This document shows, piece by piece, positions 16,249 through 26,389 of a stretch of DNA of 64,000 nt. This stretch comes from Pseudomonas abieticivorans. Its GTDB lineage: Bacteria > Pseudomonadota > Gammaproteobacteria > Pseudomonadales > Pseudomonadaceae. Under the pieces are notes generated by a model. The model ran no database searches. It was not told where the DNA came from and saw only the letters and a list, made by a program, of their open reading frames with translations. A program made the translations under genes and the position numbers. The stretch spans positions 5,697,501 to 5,761,500 of the forward strand of contig NZ_CP094975.1 of the NCBI RefSeq assembly GCF_023509015.1. The letters are read 5' to 3'. The stretch's first letter is position 1, and every line of letters begins with the position of its first letter.

Positions 16249-17577
16249 TCAGAACAGATTCATCGGATAGCTGACGATCACCCGATGTTCATCCTGGTCG
16301 CGCGCGCCGGCAAACTCGGTGCGCATCGAGGCGTGGCGCAGGGCGACGGTCAGGTTCTTGGCCGGGCCCGCCTGCACGGTGTAGCTCAAGGTCAGGTTGC
16401 GCTCCCACTCGGTCTTGTCGCCCGTGGCACTGCGGATGCCCGAACCGCTTTCGTACATGCCCAGAAAACTCAGGCCCGGCACGCCCATGGCGGCAAAGTC
16501 GTAGCCATAACGCACCTGCCAGGTGCGCTCGCCGGCACGCTGGAACTTGCCGATCATCGACTCGGTCATGAAGTACGCCGTGGAACCATCGCCCTGGTTC
16601 AGCCACACCGCGTCGCTATCGCCGCTAACCTGCTGGATACCAGCGGCAAAGGTGTGCGGGCCCACCAGGTAGGAAAACAGCGCGCTGCTCAACTGGCTGT
16701 CGACCTTGCCCTTGGTCACGCCGTTACCGTAGTAGCCCACGGTGTAGTAGGCCGGGTCATCGCCGTTCTTGCCTTCGGAACGGTTATTGAAGTAGCGCAA
16801 ATCGCTGCGCAGGGTGCCTGGGCCGACCTTCCAGTCGTATTTGAGGCCGAGGAAGTTCTGGCTGTAGAAGTCTTTCAGGTTGCCGTAGTAGTACTGCAGC
16901 AGCAGGTCCGGGGTGGCTTTCCAATCGACACCGGCGTACTGGAATTTATTGACGAACTCACCGGTCAGGCGGCTGTTGGAACCTGGGATCGACATGCCCA
17001 TCTGGTTGGTCGACCCACGGCCTTTCACGCTGTCCAGTTGGCCGGCGATGAAGGTGAAATTGTCCAGGTCCTTGGACTGGATCTGCTCGCCGTTAAAGGT
17101 TTGCTGCAGCATGCGGTCGGTCGACATCACCACCGGCAGCATGGGCACCAGGGCGCCGGCGCGCACTTCGGTCTTGGCAAAGCGCATTTTCGCGGTGGCG
17201 CCCAGGCTGCCGAATTCATCCGCCGCACGGCCGTCGTCGGTGGGGAAGATGTTGCCGTTGTAGGCACTGCCGGTCGGGTTGTAGTGGCGGCCTTTGCCCG
17301 AGTCCAGCTTGATCCCGAGCATGCCGATAGCGTCTACGCCAAAGCCCACGGTGCCGGGGGTGTAGCCAGACTTGAAGTTGAGGATAAAGCCCTGGCCCCA
17401 CTCCTGGGTGTAATTGGGGTTGGCCGAACCGCTGCGGTTGTCGGCGTTGCTGAAAAAGTTACGGGCCAACAGGCTCGCCGTGCTGTCCTCGATAAAGCCC
17501 TCGGCGTGGCTTTGTTGCGCAATGACCAGGCCACACAGGCCGGCAAGTAGGGTCGGCGCGCGGTTCACTCGCTCCAT
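16249..17577 (-). CDS. OprD-family outer-membrane porin
   Basis: A 442-residue protein with GAGGAT upstream of the ATG. A signal peptide ends at QQSHA. The mature start EGFIEDSTASLLARNFFSN (first residues EGFIEDS) is the hallmark of the OprD family, and the sequence ends in an aromatic residue (MNLF). OprD porins admit basic amino acids, small peptides or carboxylates; the specificity of this paralogue is unknown. It lies downstream of the DHA2 exporter on the same strand with a 53-bp gap and might be transcribed from its own promoter. Confidence 0.92.
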   Translation of the reverse strand: MERVNRAPTLLAGLCGLVIAQQSHAEGFIEDSTASLLARNFFSNADNRSGSANPNYTQEWGQGFILNFKSGYTPGTVGFGVDAIGMLGIKLDSGKGRHYNPTGSAYNGNIFPTDDGRAADEFGSLGATAKMRFAKTEVRAGALVPMLPVVMSTDRMLQQTFNGEQIQSKDLDNFTFIAGQLDSVKGRGSTNQMGMSIPGSNSRLTGEFVNKFQYAGVDWKATPDLLLQYYYGNLKDFYSQNFLGLKYDWKVGPGTLRSDLRYFNNRSEGKNGDDPAYYTVGYYGNGVTKGKVDSQLSSALFSYLVGPHTFAAGIQQVSGDSDAVWLNQGDGSTAYFMTESMIGKFQRAGERTWQVRYGYDFAAMGVPGLSFLGMYESGSGIRSATGDKTEWERNLTLSYTVQAGPAKNLTVALRHASMRTEFAGARDQDEHRVIVSYPMNLF

Positions 17578-17630
17578 CGGGGTATCCTCGGTATGTCGTT
17601 AAAGGGATGAGGGCAGGGCAAGGGCGGCAG

Positions 17631-19190
17631 TCAGTTATTGTTGTTATGGGCAGGGTTTTCAGGAGCAAGGTTGGCCGTGACGCGGGGTAGCACCACCGGC
17701 GGCAATCGGTACAGCAGCCACAGCGCCAGCACGCCAAGGGCGGCGCATAACAGCAGGCCCACGCCCACCGATTGCGCCAGGGCCACGCGGGCCAGGTGCA
17801 ACAACTCGGGTTGCGCGTGGGCGGCGCCGGTTTGCAGCAGCACTTGTGGGTCGAGGTAATAGGGCAGTTCGGCGTCAACATCTGCGCCGGCAAAGGCCTG
17901 CTGCAGGTGGCTGGCGTATAGCAACTTGATCAACGCGCCCATGACGGCGGTGCCGAGCAGGCCGCCCACCAGGCGCAGCGATTGGGTCAGGGCGGTGGCG
18001 ATGCCCAGGAACTGGCGCTCGGCCAGGGTTTGGGTGAACACCGTGAGGTTCATCAGGATGAAACCCAGGCCCAGGCCAGCCGCCAGGATCAACCCCAACA
18101 AGGTGTTGAACGAAGCATTCAGGCCGGCCAGCGACAGCCCGACACAGGCCAGTAGCAGCACGGCAAAACCGGCCAGGGGAATGACGTTGGGGTTGCGCAG
18201 GTGGGTGACGATGCGCCCGTTGACGATCGCCCCCAAGGTGATGCTCAGGGCCAGCGGGGTGATCAGCAGCCCGGCATCCTGCGGCGAATAGCCATAGCTG
18301 CCTTGCAACAGCAGCGGCAGGTAAAACAGCAGGGTAAACATAATCGCCCCGGCCAGCAGCGACAGCACGAACAACAACCGCATGCTACGCGAGCCAAACA
18401 GCGCGGCAGGCAATAGCGCCTGGGCGCAGCGGCGCTCCCAGGCCCACAAGGCCAGCGCGGCGCTGAGGCACGTCAGGCCCAACAACGCACAGGCAAGCAA
18501 AGGCCACTGGCTCAAGCCCTCCACGAACAGTTGCAGACTGCCCAGCGCCACTGCGATCAACGCCGCGCCCAGCCAATCCAGGCGGATGGCCCGGTTGTGC
18601 TGCGGCTTGTAGTGGGGCAGGTAGCGCCAGGCAAAAAACAGCGCGATGCAGCCCAGCGGCAGGTTCAGGTAAAACACCGAACGCCAGCCGAACGCCCCGG
18701 TCAGGTAGCCGCCCAGGCCCGGGCCGATGGCATTGACCACACTGAACAGCGCGCTCAACAGCATCTGCCAGCGCAGGCGCTGACGGGTATCGGGGAATAA
18801 CTCGGGGATGCAGGCGAACGCGGTGCCGATCAGCATGCCGCCGCCCACCCCTTGCAGGGCCCGGCCGAGCACCAGTACCCACATGTCGTTGGCCAGGGCG
18901 CACAACCAAGAGGCCAGCGTGAACACCACAGTGGCGGCGATCACGAACGGCTTGCGTCCGTAGTAATCGCCCAGCCGGCCGAAAATCGGAATGGTCACGA
19001 TGGACGCCAGCAGGTAGCCGGTGGCGACCCAGGCGTACAGTTCAAAGCCCTGCAGTTGCGCAACGATGCTGGGCAGGGCATTGCCGATCACCGTCTGGTC
19101 CAAGGCCGAGAGCATCAGTACCAATGAGAGGCCGAGCATGGCCAGCAGCGCTTGCTTGAAGCTTAGGGCGGGGTGGCTCGGCATCGTCAT
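17631..19190 (-). CDS. DHA2-type MFS drug/metabolite exporter (14 TM)
   Basis: About 519 residues. ATG 19190 is used because an upstream extension would run into the aminotransferase gene, which ends at 19201. The N-terminal LSALDQTVIGNALPSI motif and GRLGDYYGRKPF (motif A), together with LVLGRALQGVGGG, define the 14-TM proton antiporters of the EmrB/QacA group. The C-terminus has an unusual His-Asn tail ending in four asparagines. It is 10 bp downstream of the aminotransferase gene, so the two form an operon under the divergent LysR-linked promoter. It may export a toxic intermediate. Confidence 0.9.
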   Translation of the reverse strand: MTMPSHPALSFKQALLAMLGLSLVLMLSALDQTVIGNALPSIVAQLQGFELYAWVATGYLLASIVTIPIFGRLGDYYGRKPFVIAATVVFTLASWLCALANDMWVLVLGRALQGVGGGMLIGTAFACIPELFPDTRQRLRWQMLLSALFSVVNAIGPGLGGYLTGAFGWRSVFYLNLPLGCIALFFAWRYLPHYKPQHNRAIRLDWLGAALIAVALGSLQLFVEGLSQWPLLACALLGLTCLSAALALWAWERRCAQALLPAALFGSRSMRLLFVLSLLAGAIMFTLLFYLPLLLQGSYGYSPQDAGLLITPLALSITLGAIVNGRIVTHLRNPNVIPLAGFAVLLLACVGLSLAGLNASFNTLLGLILAAGLGLGFILMNLTVFTQTLAERQFLGIATALTQSLRLVGGLLGTAVMGALIKLLYASHLQQAFAGADVDAELPYYLDPQVLLQTGAAHAQPELLHLARVALAQSVGVGLLLCAALGVLALWLLYRLPPVVLPRVTANLAPENPAHNNNN

Positions 19191-19200
19191 GGCAGGCCCC

Positions 19201-20409
<1,209 letters not shown>

Positions 20410-20442
20410 GTGGGTTTCCTCGAGAGTGGCCTGATGGGGGCT

Positions 20443-20507
20443 ACGTTACGAGGCGGCCGTGGGCTGAGATAAGACAAGTTCGTTCTGGGTTGATAGGCGC
20501 AGCTTAT
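20443..20507 (-). promoter_or_regulatory. LysR-type operator and promoter of the aminotransferase-exporter operon
   Basis: Read leftward, ATAAGCTGCGCCTAT (20507-20493) forms an imperfect T-N11-A inverted repeat. It is followed after 20 bp by TTATCT (-35-like, 20472-20467), 18 bp, and TAACGT (-10-like, 20448-20443). The same spacing recurs at the two other promoters of this region. The site lies in the 365-bp gap between the aminotransferase and LysR genes; the remainder of that gap (20508-20774) shows no gene. Confidence 0.7.
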
Positions 20508-20774
20508 GACCGGGAATGTTCCATGCCGCACCAAAGTGGTGCCGCGCCGTGTTTGCGAGGGTTGCCTGGGTGGGTTGTGGTGCTTTGCCGCAGTGTCATA
20601 GCAAAGGCTTATATCGGCGGTGTCTGTTGCGCGGATCAATGCGCCCCTGCACGAGCCGCGATCACTTGTAGGCACGGATTGATCGGCGAACCGCTTCCTG
20701 CCGATATTCGCCCTGCCAGGTTCTGGCCTGGCTCTTGCTCTACCCCTGCATTGCCCTGCCAGAGTGTGCCGCCT

Positions 20775-21692
20775 GTGAACCTGCGCCGTTTGAAGTACTT
20801 CGTGAAGATCGTCGACGTCGGCAGCCTGACCCAGGCCGCCGATGTGCTGCACATCGCCCAGCCTGCGCTCAGCCAGCAACTGGTGACGCTGGAGGCGGAG
20901 ATGCAACAGCAATTGATCATCCGTACCAAGCGCGGCGTGACGCCGACGGAGGCGGGCAAGGTGCTGTATGGCCACGCGCAGTTGATTCTGCGTCAGTGCG
21001 AGCAGGCCCAAAGCGATGTCAATGCCACCGGTTTCGCCCTGTCCGGCCAGGTCTCGGTGGGCCTGGCTCCCGGCACGGCGGCCTCGGCGCTGTCGCTGCC
21101 GTTGCTGCGCCGGGTACGCGAGCGCCACCCCGGGGTGCTGCTGTACCTCAACGAAAACTTTGGCACCACACTGAGCGAGTTGATCATGAACGGGCGCATG
21201 GACATGGCCGTGCTGTACGGCGGCCGTGAGGTGCATGGGCTGAGCTTCGTGCCGTTGATGCGCGAGCAGCTGTACCTGGTGAGCGCCGACCCCGAGTTGC
21301 AGGCGCGCGACGAAATCGCCTTGGCGGAACTTGCCGACCTGGACCTGTTGTTGCCGCGCACCTACAACACCATGCGCCGGCTGGTGGACGAGGCCTTCCT
21401 GAAGATCGGCTTGAGCGCACGGGTGATCGCCGAGGTGGAGTCGTCCACCACGCTGGCCGCCGCCGTGAGCGAGCATTTCGGCTCGACGATTTTGCCCGAG
21501 TCCGCCGCTCGCGCCTTGGTGGCGGTGCACGAGGCGCACCTGTGCCGCATCGTCCAACCGCAAATAGAGGCGCCCTTGGCCTTGTGCCTTTCAGGGCATT
21601 TGCCGCTGTCGGTGCCGGCCCAGGCGGTCAAGGCGATCCTGCTGGAACTGGTGGCCGAGATGCGCGGCAACCTGGTCTCGGTGCAGTCATAA
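20775..21692 (+). CDS. LysR-family regulator of the carboxylase/Pxp region
   Basis: A 305-residue protein starting at GTG 20775, immediately before the HTH domain (LRRLKYFVKIVDVGSLTQAA, recognition helix around HIAQPALSQQL). The C-terminal substrate-binding domain resembles the Nac/GltC-like group. The open frame upstream of the GTG is not LysR-like and was excluded. Its stop codon TAA lies inside the T-N11-A site of the next operon. Three such sites flank or follow this gene, making it the best candidate regulator of the aminotransferase, carboxylase and SDR operons. Confidence 0.9.
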   Translation: MNLRRLKYFVKIVDVGSLTQAADVLHIAQPALSQQLVTLEAEMQQQLIIRTKRGVTPTEAGKVLYGHAQLILRQCEQAQSDVNATGFALSGQVSVGLAPGTAASALSLPLLRRVRERHPGVLLYLNENFGTTLSELIMNGRMDMAVLYGGREVHGLSFVPLMREQLYLVSADPELQARDEIALAELADLDLLLPRTYNTMRRLVDEAFLKIGLSARVIAEVESSTTLAAAVSEHFGSTILPESAARALVAVHEAHLCRIVQPQIEAPLALCLSGHLPLSVPAQAVKAILLELVAEMRGNLVSVQS

Positions 21693-21753
21693 GCGGCCCT
21701 TATCACCCCACAGTCAAACCCTCTTGGCCGCGTTTTGGCACGCTCGATACAGT
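21689..21753 (+). promoter_or_regulatory. LysR-type operator and promoter of the biotin carrier-Pxp operon
   Basis: ATAAGCGGCCCTTAT at 21689-21703 is a T-N11-A inverted repeat. After 20 bp comes TTGGCC (21724-21729), an 18-bp spacer and TACAGT (21748-21753), leaving roughly a 35-nt leader before ATG 21795. The operator overlaps the last codons of the LysR gene. Placement of the operator upstream of -35 fits activation by a LysR protein. Confidence 0.78.
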
Positions 21754-21794
21754 GCGCTCCAGCCACTTTTTTCTATTCACGGCAGGGGCATTGC

Positions 21795-22214
21795 ATGAAC
21801 CCGGAACGCATCAAAGCGCTGATCGACCTGATGGCCGAGTCCGACCTCAGCGAACTGCGCCTCAACGAAGGCGACACCCAGCTGCAGCTGTTGCGCGACG
21901 GCCAGGTGCCGTGCGTGCCAGCACCGCCCGCGGCGGCCCCGACGGTGCAGGCCGTGTCGCCCGCCACCACCGGCACTTTTGAAGCCAGCGCCGCGCTGTA
22001 CGGCGTGCTGCACCTGACACCTGCGCCCGACCAACCGGCTTTCGTGCAGGTGGGCGATACAGTTGCCCAGGGCCAAACCCTGGCCGTGGTCGAGGCGATG
22101 AAGATGTTCCACCCGCTCAAGGCCGAACACGCAGGCACCGTACAAGCGATTTTGGCCGCCAGTGGCGAAGAAGTCGCCGCCGGCCAGCCGCTGTTTCGCC
22201 TGGAGGGCGTGTGA
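21795..22214 (+). CDS. Biotin carboxyl carrier protein (AccB-like)
   Basis: A 139-residue carrier. An N-terminal helical segment (NPERIKALIDLMAESDLSELRL) resembles AccB. An Ala/Pro linker follows, then a biotinyl domain with the canonical EAMKM lysine motif near residue 97. Biotin ligase attaches biotin to that lysine, and the carrier then moves carboxybiotin. Its gene sits beside accC- and pxp-like genes rather than with housekeeping accBC, so it probably serves a catabolic carboxylase. It heads the operon and ends immediately before the carboxylase start. Confidence 0.87.
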   Translation: MNPERIKALIDLMAESDLSELRLNEGDTQLQLLRDGQVPCVPAPPAAAPTVQAVSPATTGTFEASAALYGVLHLTPAPDQPAFVQVGDTVAQGQTLAVVEAMKMFHPLKAEHAGTVQAILAASGEEVAAGQPLFRLEGV

Positions 22215-23567
22215 ATGTTTGATACTGTGCTGATCGCCAATCGCGGCGAAATAGCCTTGCGCATCCTGCGGGCCTGCCAAGGCCTGGGCCTCAAGACGGT
22301 GGCGGTGTATTCCGAAGCCGATCGCGACGCCGGCTACGTGCAACTGGCCGACCAGGCTATCTGCATTGGCCCGGCAGCCCCGGGCCAGAGTTACTTGAAC
22401 CAGGCAGCGCTGCTGTTTGCCGCCGAGTTGAGCGGCGCCCAGGCGATCCACCCAGGCTACGGTTTTCTCTCGGAAAACGCCGCCTTTGCCGAGCGCGTCG
22501 AACAGGCCGGCCTGACCTTCATCGGCCCCAGCGCCGCGTGCATCCGTACCATGGGCGACAAAGTCTCGGCCAAGCGCGCCATGCGTGAAGCCGGTGTGCC
22601 GTGCGTGCCCGGCCCCGACACCAGCATGGCGCAAGACCCGGCGACCATCCTGGCCATTGCCCGCCAGATCGGCTACCCGGTGATCGTCAAGGCCGCGGGT
22701 GGTGGCGGTGGGCGTGGCATGCGCGTGGTCGAGCAAGAGGACCAATTGCTTGCGGCCATCGGCCTGACCCGCGAAGAAGCGCGCCGCGCGTTCGGCAACC
22801 CGGAGCTGTACATCGAGAAATTCCTGGGCGAACCCCGCCACGTGGAGATCCAGGTGCTGTGCGATGCCTATGGCCACGCGGTGTGGCTGGGCGCACGCGA
22901 CTGCTCAATGCAGCGCCGCCACCAGAAGGTGCTGGAAGAGGCCCCGGCCCCCGGCATCGACCCGGCCGAGCTGGGCCGGGTGGGCGAGCGTTGTGCGGCG
23001 GCCTGCCGGCAGATCGGCTATCAGGGCGTGGGCACCTTCGAGTTTTTGTACGAGCACGGCGAATTCTATTTCATCGAGATGAACACCCGCCTGCAGGTGG
23101 AACACCCGGTGACCGAGATGACCACCGGCATCGACATCGTCCAGCAACAGATCCGCATGGCGTTGGGCGAACGTTTGGGCCTGACCCAGGCCGACATCTG
23201 CGTGCAAGGCCATGCGTTGGAATGCCGGATCAACGCCGAAGACCCGCACAGCTTCATGCCCACCCCAGGGCTGGTCAGCCGCTGGGAAGTGCCTGGCGGC
23301 TATGGCGTGCGGGTCGACAGCCATGTCAGCCACGGTTACCGCGTGCCGCCTTACTACGACTCGATGGTGGCCAAGGTCATCACCCACGGGGCCACCCGGG
23401 CAGAAGCCCTGGCGCGCATGCGCCTGGCCCTGAGCGAAATGCGCGTGGAGGGTATCAGCACCAACATTGCCCTGCACCGCGAGATTCTCCAGGACCCTGG
23501 CTTCAACGCCGGCGGTGTCGATATTCATCATCTGGAACGTTGGCTGCAACTGAGGAGTACCCCATGA
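22215..23567 (+). CDS. Biotin carboxylase (AccC-like)
   Basis: A 450-residue ATP-grasp enzyme. It has [16 protein letters not shown] at the start, the glycine-rich ATP loop [34 protein letters not shown] and the catalytic [14 protein letters not shown] block (residues E, N, R and E). It carboxylates biotin on the preceding carrier using ATP and bicarbonate. No carboxyltransferase subunit of the AccA/D or PCC type is encoded nearby; the following PxpB/PxpC proteins, homologous to parts of urea amidolyase, take that place. It overlaps pxpB by ATGA. Confidence 0.9.
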   Translation: MFDTVLIANRGEIALRILRACQGLGLKTVAVYSEADRDAGYVQLADQAICIGPAAPGQSYLNQAALLFAAELSGAQAIHPGYGFLSENAAFAERVEQAGLTFIGPSAACIRTMGDKVSAKRAMREAGVPCVPGPDTSMAQDPATILAIARQIGYPVIVKAAGGGGGRGMRVVEQEDQLLAAIGLTREEARRAFGNPELYIEKFLGEPRHVEIQVLCDAYGHAVWLGARDCSMQRRHQKVLEEAPAPGIDPAELGRVGERCAAACRQIGYQGVGTFEFLYEHGEFYFIEMNTRLQVEHPVTEMTTGIDIVQQQIRMALGERLGLTQADICVQGHALECRINAEDPHSFMPTPGLVSRWEVPGGYGVRVDSHVSHGYRVPPYYDSMVAKVITHGATRAEALARMRLALSEMRVEGISTNIALHREILQDPGFNAGGVDIHHLERWLQLRSTP

Positions 23568-24235
23568 GTGCCATGCACACGGACGCGGCCCCACGCATCA
23601 GCTTGCTGGGCACCACCGCCTTGCTGCTCGAAGCGCCCGGCAGCCTGGACCTGGCCCCGCAACAACGAATCTGGGCGTTGGCCCGGCTGGCCGAGCAGTG
23701 GCCGGCGATTCGCGAAGCCGTGCCGGGCATGAACAACCTGATGCTGACCTTCGACACGCCGCCGCGCGACCTGCAGGGCCTGAAAACCCGCCTGCTCGAC
23801 GCCTGGGCGCAGTGCCCGCCGCTGCCCCTGGAGGGCCGCGTGATCGAATTGCCGGTGGTGTACGGCGGCGAGCACGGCCCGCACATGGCCGATGTGATCG
23901 CCCACACCGGGCTGGATATCGAGACCATCGCCAACCTGCATTGCGAACCGCTGTACCCGGTGTACGCCTTGGGCAGCCACCCGGGCTACTGCTACCTGGG
24001 CGGCATGGACCCGCGCCTGGCCACCCCGCGCCGGCAGGTGCCGGTGCTCACTATCGGCGCAGGCTCCGTTTCCATCGGCGGCGTGCAGACCGGCGTGTCG
24101 GCCTCGGCCGGCCCCAGCGGCTGGAACACCATCGGCCGTACCGAAATGGTCTTTTTCAACGCCGAGCAGTCGCCACCGGCGATCTTGCAGCCTGGCGACC
24201 AACTGCGCTTTCGTATCGAGAGGATCATCCGATGA
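23564..24235 (+). CDS. pxpB: 5-oxoprolinase subunit B-like (KipI/DUF213)
   Basis: A 223-residue protein with the KipI/allophanate-hydrolase N-domain features: [21 protein letters not shown] (pattern PGYxYLGG...PR), followed by [12 protein letters not shown] and a late GWNTIGRT. PxpB and PxpC form the ATP-dependent partner of PxpA in prokaryotic 5-oxoprolinase, and related domains form the carboxyltransferase part of urea carboxylase. Start and stop codons overlap those of both neighbours (ATGA), indicating translational coupling. Confidence 0.87.
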   Translation: MSAMHTDAAPRISLLGTTALLLEAPGSLDLAPQQRIWALARLAEQWPAIREAVPGMNNLMLTFDTPPRDLQGLKTRLLDAWAQCPPLPLEGRVIELPVVYGGEHGPHMADVIAHTGLDIETIANLHCEPLYPVYALGSHPGYCYLGGMDPRLATPRRQVPVLTIGAGSVSIGGVQTGVSASAGPSGWNTIGRTEMVFFNAEQSPPAILQPGDQLRFRIERIIR

Positions 24236-25191
24236 TCGAGATCATCAGCGCCACCGCCCTGGCCACCGTCCAGGACCTGGGCCGCAACGGCAGCCTGGGC
24301 TACGGCGTGGGCACCTCCGGGGCCATGGACAGTTTGTCGTTGACCTTGGGCAACCTGTTGCTGGGTAACGAGCCGGGGGCGGCGGCCATCGAGATCCCGC
24401 TGTTCCCCTTTGAAGTGCGCTTTATCCAAGACTGCGCCTTCGCCGTGACGGGCGCCGCCTGCGGGGCCCGGTTGGACGGCCAGGTAATCCCCCCCAACTG
24501 GGTGGCCCAGGCGCTGGCCGGCCAGGTCTTGAAACTCGGTTACCCGTCGGCCGGCAGCCGTGCCTACCTATGCCTGGCCGGTGGGGTCGACGTGCCGCCG
24601 GTGCTGGGCTCGCGCAGCACCCAGTTGCGTGGCGAGTTCGGCGGCTGGCAGGGGCGCATGTTGCAGCAGGGCGACCGCTTGCCCGCAGGCCGCCCGGGCC
24701 TGGCCAGTACCAGCGATTTTGGCGTGAGCCTGGTGAGCCGGGCGATGCCGCTGGCGGTCGATGGCGTGCCGGCCATGCGCGTGCTGCCAGCAGCCGAATA
24801 CGACTGCTTCAGCGAAGATTCGCAGGCGGCGTTCTGGGCCGGGCAATGGAAAATCACCACCCAGAGCAACCGCTACGGCTATCGCCTTGAAGGCCAGCCG
24901 CTGCTGCCCAAGCACCCTCTGGAAGTTCGCTCCCATGGCATCGTGCCGGGGGTGATCCAGGTACCCCACGGTGGCCAGCCGATCATTCAGATGCGCGATG
25001 CCCAACCCAGCGGCGGTTACCCCAAGTTCGGCACAGTGATCGAGGCCGACCTGTGGCGGCTGGGCCAGGCCCCCATCGGTAGTTCGGTACGTTTCATTCA
25101 ATGCAGCTACGAGCAGGCCCTGGATGCGCTGGAGGCCAACCGCACCTTCATCGACGCCACGCGCCGCTTGCTGACCTTGCACAGCCTTTGA
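24232..25191 (+). CDS. pxpC: 5-oxoprolinase subunit C-like (KipA/biotin-dependent carboxyltransferase domain)
   Basis: A 319-residue protein with the family opening VQDLGRNGSLGYGVGTSGAMD and further conserved blocks YLCLAGGVDVPPVLGSRST and SHGIVPGVIQVPHGGQPII (read as SxGIxPGxIQVP). Pfam names this CT_A_B, a domain shared with urea carboxylase. With PxpB and the biotin carboxylase it could transfer a carboxyl group to a lactam or amide nitrogen. It is coupled to pxpB by a 4-bp overlap. Confidence 0.88.
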   Translation: MIEIISATALATVQDLGRNGSLGYGVGTSGAMDSLSLTLGNLLLGNEPGAAAIEIPLFPFEVRFIQDCAFAVTGAACGARLDGQVIPPNWVAQALAGQVLKLGYPSAGSRAYLCLAGGVDVPPVLGSRSTQLRGEFGGWQGRMLQQGDRLPAGRPGLASTSDFGVSLVSRAMPLAVDGVPAMRVLPAAEYDCFSEDSQAAFWAGQWKITTQSNRYGYRLEGQPLLPKHPLEVRSHGIVPGVIQVPHGGQPIIQMRDAQPSGGYPKFGTVIEADLWRLGQAPIGSSVRFIQCSYEQALDALEANRTFIDATRRLLTLHSL

Positions 25192-25201
25192 GGACCTAAG
25201 C

Positions 25202-25609
25202 ATGAACCTTCAGGAAATACGCCAGTTGGCCCGCTGGCTGAGCGCGGCCAACCTCAGTGGGCTACAGATTACCCGGCCCGGTTTCGAACTGACCCTGCGC
25301 CGTGGGTCGGCTGCGCCCGCGCAGGCCGCGGTGGCGGTCCAGACTCAAGTGGCTGCGGTATCTGACGCGCCGACGGCGTCAGTCAAGGCCAGCGGCCCCG
25401 GGCACTTTTTCAGCCACCACCCCGACGAGCGCAGTGCCTGGGTCAAGGCCGGCGATGAGGTGCAAGCCGGCCAATTGCTGGGCGTACTGCGCATCGGCCA
25501 CTTGATGCTGCCGGTGCGCAGTGACCAGGCCGGGCGGGTGAGCGCGGTGCGCGCCGCCGAAGGCGAACAGGTGGGTTACGGCCAGCCGCTTTTTGACCTG
25601 GCCGTCTAG
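25202..25609 (+). CDS. Degenerate biotinyl/lipoyl-domain protein lacking the biotinylation lysine
   Basis: A 135-residue paralogue of the carrier at 21795, with the same layout: an N-terminal helical segment (NLQEIRQLARWLSAANLSGLQI), a linker and a beta-barrel biotinyl fold. At the position of EAMKM it reads RIGHL, so the modified Lys is His and the flanking Met and Ala are also changed. The rest of the fold is conserved (DEVQAGQLLGVL...GEQVGYGQPLFDL). It cannot carry biotin in the usual way. A structural, tethering or competitive role in the carboxylase complex is possible. It lies within the operon, 10 bp after pxpC. Confidence 0.78.
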   Translation: MNLQEIRQLARWLSAANLSGLQITRPGFELTLRRGSAAPAQAAVAVQTQVAAVSDAPTASVKASGPGHFFSHHPDERSAWVKAGDEVQAGQLLGVLRIGHLMLPVRSDQAGRVSAVRAAEGEQVGYGQPLFDLAV

Positions 25610-25615
25610 GAGCCG

Positions 25616-26389
25616 ATGATGCGTATAGATTTGAATGCCGACCTGGGCGAGGGCTTCGGCCCGTGGACAATGGGCGAAGACCAGGCGTTGATGCAGGTGG
25701 TCTCTTCGGCCAACGTGGCCTGTGGGTTTCATGCCGGCGACCCGCTAATCATGGACGCCACGGTACGCCAGGCCAAGGCGGCCGCCATCGACCTGGGCGC
25801 GCATGTCGGCTACCCCGACTTGCAGGGCTTCGGCCGCCGGGCCATGAACATCGAGCTGCGCGAGCTGGCCACATACGTGGTTTACCAGTTGGGTGCGCTG
25901 GCCGGCATGGCCGCCGTTGCCGGCCACCCCATGACCCACATGAGTTTCCATGGCGCCCTGGGCAACCGGGTGGCCGCCGATGCCCAGATGGCCGAGGTGC
26001 TGGTGCGCGCCGTGGCCCAGTTTGACCCCCGGCTGATCATCAGCTCATCCAGCAGCCAGGCCATCGAGGCGGCCGCAGGCAAGCACGGGTTGCGGGTGGC
26101 GACTACCTTCCTGGCCGACCGCGCCTACGACGAGCACTGCCTGCTGGTGCCGCGCGGCATCCCAGGCGCGGTGATCAAGGACCCGGCGCAGGTGCGCCAG
26201 CGGGTCGCGCAATTGTTGCAGGACGGCACCGTGACCACCCTGGACGGCAAGCGGGTCAAGGTCGACGCCTGTTCGATCCTGCTGCACGGCGACACGCCGG
26301 GCGCGGTGACGCTTGCCCGCGACCTGCGCCAGTTCATCGAAGGGCAGGGCGCCGTCATCACCCCGATCAGCCAGTTGCTGCGGTCATAA
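25616..26389 (+). CDS. pxpA: 5-oxoprolinase subunit A-like (LamB/YcsF)
   Basis: A 257-residue protein matching LamB/YcsF closely: the N-terminal DLNADLGEGFGPWTMGEDQ region, SSANVACGFHAGDP and the late LHGDTPGAV block. PxpA works with PxpBC to open 5-oxoproline (pyroglutamate) to glutamate using ATP. With an adjacent biotin carboxylase the complex may act through N-carboxylation, or on another lactam. Two adjacent ATGs (25616 and 25619) follow GGAG. The gene ends the operon and is followed by the next LysR-type operator. Confidence 0.9.
   Translation: MMRIDLNADLGEGFGPWTMGEDQALMQVVSSANVACGFHAGDPLIMDATVRQAKAAAIDLGAHVGYPDLQGFGRRAMNIELRELATYVVYQLGALAGMAAVAGHPMTHMSFHGALGNRVAADAQMAEVLVRAVAQFDPRLIISSSSSQAIEAAAGKHGLRVATTFLADRAYDEHCLLVPRGIPGAVIKDPAQVRQRVAQLLQDGTVTTLDGKRVKVDACSILLHGDTPGAVTLARDLRQFIEGQGAVITPISQLLRS

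Noticed and set aside
21777..22877. 366-codon leftward open frame
   Set aside because: Antisense to the biotin carrier and carboxylase genes with canonical motifs.
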